Positions 57,789-64,000 of a stretch of DNA of 64,000 nucleotides are shown piece by piece; position 1 is the first letter of the stretch; every line of letters begins with the position of its first letter. This stretch comes from Roseburia sp. (GTDB lineage Bacteria > Bacillota > Clostridia > Lachnospirales > Lachnospiraceae), in contig JAPFDX010000016.1 of the NCBI GenBank assembly GCA_026168605.1, positions 62,001-126,000 of the forward strand, read 5' to 3'. Both the position numbers and the translations under genes were made by a program. The notes beneath the pieces are model-generated. The model was not told where the DNA came from, did no database searches, and worked only from the letters and a program-made list of their open reading frames with translations.

Positions 57789-60124
57789 TAAAGGCGTGGG
57801 AGCAGGTGTTTTTACAAGTGTTGAATATGAGTATCACCGCCGGGTACTGCGTTCTTGTGGTGATGCTGTTGCGGGTGTTTTTGCGGAGAGCGCCAAAGAT
57901 CTATTCCTATGTGTTATGGGCGGTGGTCTGGTTCCGGCTGGTGTGCCCGGTATCCATAGAGAGTGTGCTAAGTCTTGTGAGAGTTCCGGCGCAGGTGATC
58001 CCAATGGACATCGGCGTGCAGGAAGTGCCGGAGATTTCCAGCGGATCGGCGCGTGTGGACGCCGTCATAAACAGTGGCATCCGGCAGGTGCTGCCGGATG
58101 CGGCAGTGGGAGACAGTGTAAATCCCATGCAGGTGGTCCTGGCAGTGGCAGGCGTGATCTGGATTCTGGTGGCGGTATTTTTAATCGCATACAATGGATA
58201 CGCGCTTTTGCGGCTGAAACGGCAGCTCGCGGAGGCAAGGCAGGTGGAAGCCAATATTTATGAGGCGGAAAATTTGCAGACGCCTTTCGTTCTGGGGTTT
58301 TTTGTCCCGCGCATTTATCTGCCGTCGGATCTGTGCGGAGCGGAGAGGGAATATGTGCTCCTCCATGAAAAAACGCACATCAAAAGACGTGACTATCTGG
58401 TAAAACAGCTTGCGTTTGCGGTGACCTGCCTGTACTGGTTTCATCCGCTGATATGGCTCGCTTTTTTCCGGATGTGCAGAGATATGGAAATGTCCTGCGA
58501 TGAGAGCGTGATACGAAAGCTGGGCGGCGCGGTCAAAAAAGATTATTCGGCGTCGCTGCTTGCACTGGCATCCGGCAGGCAGATCGTTGGCGGCAGCCCG
58601 CTGGCGTTTGGGGAGAGCGGTATCAGACAGCGGATCAAAAACATCCTCCGGTATCGGCGCCCCACGTTCCTGGCAAGTCTGTTTTTTGTGACCGTGCTTG
58701 CGCTGGTTCTGGCAGGTCTGACCTTCAGTCCAAAGACGGTGGAGGAAGACAGCCTGACGGATACAGAGACGGTGGATGCGGGCAGCTTTGCGGATGCCGT
58801 CGCGTATCAGGGGTATCTGGATGAAAGTGCTGCCTGGGATAATGCCTGGAGTGACTGCGATTTTGACGGGGACGGGGCGCGGGATCGTGTGTACCGGGGT
58901 GTTACCGAGGACACGGTCTCGTACCGGATTGATTTTGGCGCAGGCGGCACGCTGGAAATCGGGGAGTTTGAGGATCCTTTTATCGGTCTGAAGCTGGCGT
59001 CTGCCGACGTCACGGGGGACGGGACGAATGAAATCCTGTTTGTGGGATCGCATGGGGCGAGCACGGATCCCTTTGCGATGAGCGAGATCGCTCTGTTTGA
59101 AAAGGTGGACGACCGCTATGTCAGGGCGCTTCTGCCTTGTCCCGAGTCCATCGCACAATCGGGGAATACCGGTGGATATGAGGTGGGATTTGACATTTAT
59201 GCGAAGAGAGAAAGTGGTCAGACATTCCACCTTACGAGCGGGGAGATCGGGCTGGATGCCGTCATCACACTGGAGGAGGAAGTGGACGAATTTTATCTGG
59301 ACGGCTTTCGGGACGGTGGCACAGTGCTTTGGGGAAGTCTGGCGTATGACGCAGATTTTATACAATATCAGGGGAAGGAATGTCTGATGCTCTATCAGAA
59401 TCTGGGGGACAAATGGGTGGATGAATCCGTCGGTATTGTGCTGGAAATGCGGATGTCGGAGGATTCACGCGCACCCCATAAAGCGGTGGCGGTTGCTGCG
59501 GGGGTATTGTCGGAAAGCGGAGAGTTGGAAAGCGGGGAACCGGAGACCGGAAGCCTGGAGAGCAGGCTATTCCTGCACGTACCGGATTACATGGCAGATT
59601 CGGAATACATCGATACAAAGATGCTGCCGGAGGAGACGGCGGAGGCGCTCGCCCAGAGAGCGCTCACAGAGCTCTATGAACTGACCGGAACAAGGGTAGA
59701 GGAATGTTTCTACTATTACGATGACATGGGTGGATTTTCGTTTGCCATGACAAAAGAGGATATGGATGCGGGCAGGATTTTTTACAGCAGAACCTTCGGC
59801 GAGGAGCATCCGGCGTTTGTGTCGATACCGTCCATGTTTGTATCGAATGCAAGACGTGTCTGGTATTCGCCCGTGTACCAGTATGATCTCCCCGCAGATT
59901 TCGCGGATTATGAGGGCAGCCGGAGGGCAGAGTGGTTTTTAAAACAGAGCGCTCTCTATAACGGGCAGGAGGTTGCAGAGTGTGTGCAGCCTTATTCCGC
60001 CATGCCGGAGACCTGGCAGATCATTATGGAGGATGGCACTGCCTATGAGGTTTCGCTGGACAATGAAATTGACAGCGTACATGACGTGACGGGTCCATAT
60101 CCGGACAGGTATATCAGCCATTAG
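57785..60124 (+). CDS. BlaR1-like M56 family metallopeptidase with large C-terminal extracytoplasmic region
   Basis: VLLHEKTHIKRRDYLVKQ (HExxH); FFRMCRDMEMSCDESVIRKLG; C-terminal repeat-like domain with CDFDGDGARDRVYRG. Confidence 0.88.
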   Translation: MIKAWEQVFLQVLNMSITAGYCVLVVMLLRVFLRRAPKIYSYVLWAVVWFRLVCPVSIESVLSLVRVPAQVIPMDIGVQEVPEISSGSARVDAVINSGIRQVLPDAAVGDSVNPMQVVLAVAGVIWILVAVFLIAYNGYALLRLKRQLAEARQVEANIYEAENLQTPFVLGFFVPRIYLPSDLCGAEREYVLLHEKTHIKRRDYLVKQLAFAVTCLYWFHPLIWLAFFRMCRDMEMSCDESVIRKLGGAVKKDYSASLLALASGRQIVGGSPLAFGESGIRQRIKNILRYRRPTFLASLFFVTVLALVLAGLTFSPKTVEEDSLTDTETVDAGSFADAVAYQGYLDESAAWDNAWSDCDFDGDGARDRVYRGVTEDTVSYRIDFGAGGTLEIGEFEDPFIGLKLASADVTGDGTNEILFVGSHGASTDPFAMSEIALFEKVDDRYVRALLPCPESIAQSGNTGGYEVGFDIYAKRESGQTFHLTSGEIGLDAVITLEEEVDEFYLDGFRDGGTVLWGSLAYDADFIQYQGKECLMLYQNLGDKWVDESVGIVLEMRMSEDSRAPHKAVAVAAGVLSESGELESGEPETGSLESRLFLHVPDYMADSEYIDTKMLPEETAEALAQRALTELYELTGTRVEECFYYYDDMGGFSFAMTKEDMDAGRIFYSRTFGEEHPAFVSIPSMFVSNARRVWYSPVYQYDLPADFADYEGSRRAEWFLKQSALYNGQEVAECVQPYSAMPETWQIIMEDGTAYEVSLDNEIDSVHDVTGPYPDRYISH

Positions 60125-60144
60125 AGGAAGCGGAGGAAAACAGG

Positions 60145-61803
60145 ATGAAAAAAGAGAACAGAAAGAAATGGATGTGTTTTGGCGTGATGCTGCTTTTGTG
60201 TGTGGCGCTGGCAGCGTGCGGGAATGAGACGGGAAGTGAAGCAGGAGAGCCGGAGACAGATTCCGCAGGTGCAGCCGGGGAGGCTGCGGATAACGGGGCA
60301 GCGTCGTCCGAGGCAGAAAAACTTTTGGCGGAGGAGCGACAGATCGCGGAGCAGACGTTTCAGGTGGAATGGAGTCCGTTCGGCAGTGTGACATTCACAT
60401 CCTACGCACCGGATGTCACGGAACATGAGAAGATGGACGTCGTTTTTGCGGTTTGGCGCGGGGATGAGGTTCTTCAGGTGCTGGATGGCATGGAGGCAGA
60501 TCACATCCGGACCGACCGCACATTTGCCGGAGTGGAGGCGGTTTCTTTTCCGGACTACAACGGGGACGGAGTGAATGACGTCATCACGATCAGCAGCTAT
60601 TTGATGGATGAGGGTTCCGGCGTGGACACCGACGCGGAGGGAAAGGCGAGCGAGGTGCGCATTTACCGCGGAGACGCGGATGGCAGGCTGGTGTTGGAGA
60701 AGGAGCTGTCGCAGACGGCGGATTCGGCTTTGGCGGTCAAGACGGTAAGCAGTGTGCTCGGATTTCTGGGGGCAGACAGGATTCCGCAGGAAACGTCGGG
60801 GGACAGTGCGAACAAAAATGAGAGAAACTTATCGCCGGAGGAACAGCAGGCATTTGCGGATTATGTCAATGAGCGGGAGAACTACGGCTTTCTGCTGTCC
60901 GTCTATGATACGCCCGCAGACATTGACCTTGGCGAAGTATTTTACAACGGGGCAGGAATCGGCAGAGCGCCAAGTGAGGAGGAGAAGGCGGAATATCTGG
61001 CTGTCACCGGAGCGGAGGAGATCTACACGGATATTTTTGCAATCAAGCCGGAAACGATCAATACATTTCTGATGGAAAAGACCGGACTTCCCTATGAAAA
61101 AATGAACCGTCCGCTGGAGTGGTCATATCTGGAAAAGTCAGGCGTTTACTGTGTGGAGCATGGAGATACGAATTACAAAGAATTTATCTGTACTGCGGGA
61201 ACCACGGCGGATGAGAAAACATTTACGCTGCGGTTTGAGGAGGACATGAGCTACATGGGGGAGACTGAGATTGCAGCCTACCGCAGACCGGACTATGAGC
61301 TGGTGGTGGAAAAGAGCGGGGGCGGCTACCGTTTTCTCTCAAACCGCCGGGTGACAGAGGAGGGGCAGATCGCGGAGCAGACGTTTCCCGTGACGGTCGC
61401 AGGGCTGGGCGATGTGGTCTTTGCTGCCTATGAGCCGGACTATGACCGGAATATGCAGGCGGATGTGACATTTTTGCTGCTCAGTAAAAAGGGCGAGGTG
61501 CTGCAGACGCTGTCCGGGGTTCGTGAGAATAATATCCGTGCGGTCGTCGAGAGCTATGCAGGAGTGGATGCGGTGTCATTTCCCGACTACAATGACGACG
61601 GTCGGACGGACATCATCACGATCACAAACTATTCCTATATCACGGGACCGGATATCGGGGAAGGTTTTGCGGAGGTAAGGGTTTACAGTGGCAGTGAACA
61701 TGGATATTTCCGTTATGAGGAGGATATTTCAGAAATGATCAATACGGAAATCAAGACGCCGACAATTCAGAATGTGCGCGATTTTCTGGGGGACACGAAC
61801 TGA
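60145..61803 (+). CDS. Lipoprotein with duplicated Asp-rich (VCBS/EF-hand-like) repeat domain
   Basis: Lipobox LLCVALAACGN; two homologous halves, each with SFPDYNGDGVNDVITI / SFPDYNDDGRTDIITI. Confidence 0.7.
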   Translation: MKKENRKKWMCFGVMLLLCVALAACGNETGSEAGEPETDSAGAAGEAADNGAASSEAEKLLAEERQIAEQTFQVEWSPFGSVTFTSYAPDVTEHEKMDVVFAVWRGDEVLQVLDGMEADHIRTDRTFAGVEAVSFPDYNGDGVNDVITISSYLMDEGSGVDTDAEGKASEVRIYRGDADGRLVLEKELSQTADSALAVKTVSSVLGFLGADRIPQETSGDSANKNERNLSPEEQQAFADYVNERENYGFLLSVYDTPADIDLGEVFYNGAGIGRAPSEEEKAEYLAVTGAEEIYTDIFAIKPETINTFLMEKTGLPYEKMNRPLEWSYLEKSGVYCVEHGDTNYKEFICTAGTTADEKTFTLRFEEDMSYMGETEIAAYRRPDYELVVEKSGGGYRFLSNRRVTEEGQIAEQTFPVTVAGLGDVVFAAYEPDYDRNMQADVTFLLLSKKGEVLQTLSGVRENNIRAVVESYAGVDAVSFPDYNDDGRTDIITITNYSYITGPDIGEGFAEVRVYSGSEHGYFRYEEDISEMINTEIKTPTIQNVRDFLGDTN

Positions 61804-62002
61804 GGTCACCGGAGCGTGCGGCATCAGACAAGCGGAATTTCTATAAGAATATAAGAAAATAAATAGCGTATATATTAGTAAAACTAATGATATGAATTAT
61901 AATATATAATTGGAAAACAAGAGTCTTTCCATATATACTGTAAATAGGTAAATGATGTCTGGGAACAGAAAATGAGATGCTGAATCGAATGGAGGAAAAG
62001 CG

Positions 62003-63028
62003 ATGGATTACAAGAATTCCGGTGTTGATATTGAGGCGGGTTACAAGTCAGTGGAGCTGATGAAGGAGTATGTAAAAAAGACGATGAGACCGGAAGTGCT
62101 CGGCGGACTGGGCGGTTTTTCGGGGGCATTTTCGCTGGAGAAGATCAAAGAAATGGAAGAACCGACGCTCGTATCAGGAACGGACGGATGCGGCACGAAG
62201 GTAAAGCTTGCATTTCTTTTGGACAAGCATGATACCATCGGTATCGACTGCGTGGCAATGTGCGTCAACGATATTGCGTGCGCCGGAGGCGAGCCATTAT
62301 TTTTCCTTGATTATATCGCGTGCGGCAAAAATTATCCTGAGAAGATCGCCACGATCGTTGGCGGCGTCGCAGAGGGCTGCGTGCAGTCCGGCTGTGCGCT
62401 GATCGGCGGAGAGACGGCGGAGCATCCGGGACTTATGCCGGAGGATGAGTATGATCTGGCAGGCTTTGCGGTCGGCGTGGTGGACAAAAAGGATATTATC
62501 ACCGGAGAGCATTTAAAGGATGGCGATGTGATCATCGGCATGGCGTCCTCTGGTGTTCATTCCAACGGTTTTTCGTTGGTGCGCAAAATTTTCCGCATGG
62601 ATGCAGAGACATTGAATACATACCACGAGGAGCTTGGAAAGACGCTCGGAGAGACGCTTTTGGCGCCGACGAGAATCTATGTAAAAGCGCTCCGCTCCAT
62701 CAAGGAGGCGGGCGTTACCGTCAAGGCTTGCAGCCACATTACCGGTGGCGGTTTTTATGAGAATATTCCGCGTATGCTCCCGGAGGGCAAGCACGCGGTC
62801 ATTGAGAAGAACAGCTATGAGATCCCTCCGATCTTTTCCATGATGGCGCGTGAGGGGAACGTCTCGGAGGAAGTGATGTACAACACCTACAATATGGGGA
62901 TCGGCATGATGGTCGCTGTGGATCCGGCAGACGTGGAGGCGGCAATGGAAGCGATCCGCGCAGCGGGTGACACGCCGTATGTGATCGGAAAGATCACGGA
63001 CGGAGAAAAAGGGGTGACCTTATGCTAA
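62003..63028 (+). CDS. purM: Phosphoribosylformylglycinamidine cyclo-ligase
   Basis: [55 protein letters not shown]. Confidence 0.97.
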   Translation: MDYKNSGVDIEAGYKSVELMKEYVKKTMRPEVLGGLGGFSGAFSLEKIKEMEEPTLVSGTDGCGTKVKLAFLLDKHDTIGIDCVAMCVNDIACAGGEPLFFLDYIACGKNYPEKIATIVGGVAEGCVQSGCALIGGETAEHPGLMPEDEYDLAGFAVGVVDKKDIITGEHLKDGDVIIGMASSGVHSNGFSLVRKIFRMDAETLNTYHEELGKTLGETLLAPTRIYVKALRSIKEAGVTVKACSHITGGGFYENIPRMLPEGKHAVIEKNSYEIPPIFSMMAREGNVSEEVMYNTYNMGIGMMVAVDPADVEAAMEAIRAAGDTPYVIGKITDGEKGVTLC

Positions 63029-63651
63029 AGCTTGCGGTCTTAGTGTCAGGCGGCGGCACGAACTTACAAGCGATTTTCGATGCAATCGATTCCGGAAAAA
63101 TTCAAAATGCAGAGGTTTCCGTTGTCATCAGCAACAACCAGAATGCGTATGCGCTTGCGCGTGCCAAGAAACATGGCGTTGAGGCAGTCTGCATCTCGCC
63201 GAAGGATTTTGCGGACCGGGCGGCGTTCAATCAGGCATTCCTCAAGAAGCTGGACTCCTATCAGGCGGATCTGGTCGTGCTCGCTGGATTTCTGGTCGTG
63301 CTTCCGCAGAAAATGATACAGCGGTATCAAAACCGTATCATCAATATTCATCCGTCCCTGATCCCGTCGTTCTGCGGGAAGGGATATTACGGACTGAAGG
63401 TGCATGAAGGCGCGCTTGCGCGCGGTGTGAAGCTTACAGGGGCAACCGTGCATTTTGTGGATGAGGGAACGGATACCGGACCGATCATTTTGCAGAAGGC
63501 GGTAGCGGTAGAGCCGGAGGATACGCCGGAAACCCTGCAGCGCCGTGTGATGGAGCAGGCGGAGTGGGTGATCCTTCCGCAGGCGATCAATCTGATCGCA
63601 GCCGGCAGGGTAGCGGTGTGCGACGGACGTGTGCAGATAAAAGCAGAGTAG
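63022..63651 (+). CDS. purN: Phosphoribosylglycinamide formyltransferase
   Basis: [60 protein letters not shown]. Confidence 0.97.
   Translation: MLKLAVLVSGGGTNLQAIFDAIDSGKIQNAEVSVVISNNQNAYALARAKKHGVEAVCISPKDFADRAAFNQAFLKKLDSYQADLVVLAGFLVVLPQKMIQRYQNRIINIHPSLIPSFCGKGYYGLKVHEGALARGVKLTGATVHFVDEGTDTGPIILQKAVAVEPEDTPETLQRRVMEQAEWVILPQAINLIAAGRVAVCDGRVQIKAE

Positions 63652-64000
<349 letters not shown>

Noticed and set aside
58181-59365. 394-aa minus-strand ORF opposite the M56 peptidase gene
   Set aside because: Antisense to a well-supported CDS with catalytic motifs; composition rich in Arg/His/Cys/Pro with no recognisable domain; typical shadow ORF.
61804-62002. Purine riboswitch upstream of purM
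   Set aside because: AT-rich with a small ATTAGT-aaa-ACTAAT hairpin but lacks the conserved purine aptamer core sequences.

Overview
Low-to-mid GC Firmicutes chromosome segment, most likely Lachnospiraceae/Clostridia judging from gene content and synteny. It is mostly core and metabolic genes on the + strand. From left to right it carries: an alpha-glucoside PTS permease (open at the left edge) plus a GH4 6-phospho-alpha-glucosidase; a rel - MBL hydrolase - hemZ - (Rpn-type nuclease) - hisS - aspS block; a Phd/PIN type II toxin-antitoxin pair; a GntR/ABC exporter operon; a MecA-like adaptor; a DUF4143-type ATPase; DegV; a complete V-type ATPase operon (H/G-C-I-K-F-E-A-B-D) followed by a CBS-domain gene; a cellobiose phosphorylase / phosphoglucomutase / sensor kinase / sugar ABC importer / AraC-type response regulator module; PAP2 and LspA-like genes; nagB; glycogen phosphorylase; an M19 dipeptidase; hflX; pyrC-pyrK-pyrD...pyrE; VanZ, HD-domain and M29 peptidase genes; purE, a BlaI/BlaR1-like module, then purM-purN-purD (open at the right edge). 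The strongest findings outside the supplied ORF track are: (i) an unlisted 28-codon hydrophobic toxin ORF on the minus strand between pyrD and pyrE, with its own promoter, a strong SD and a convergent antisense RNA promoter/terminator, which looks like a type I toxin-antitoxin locus; (ii) three direct repeats at an exact 33-bp period in front of the DUF4143 ATPase, the third lying inside its promoter; (iii) a 17-bp inverted repeat overlapping the GntR operon promoter; (iv) BlaI-type operator palindromes in front of a BlaI/BlaR1/lipoprotein module that separates purE from purMND. No tRNA, rRNA, CRISPR array or intact mobile element was recognised. All calls come from reading the sequence; no database search was run.
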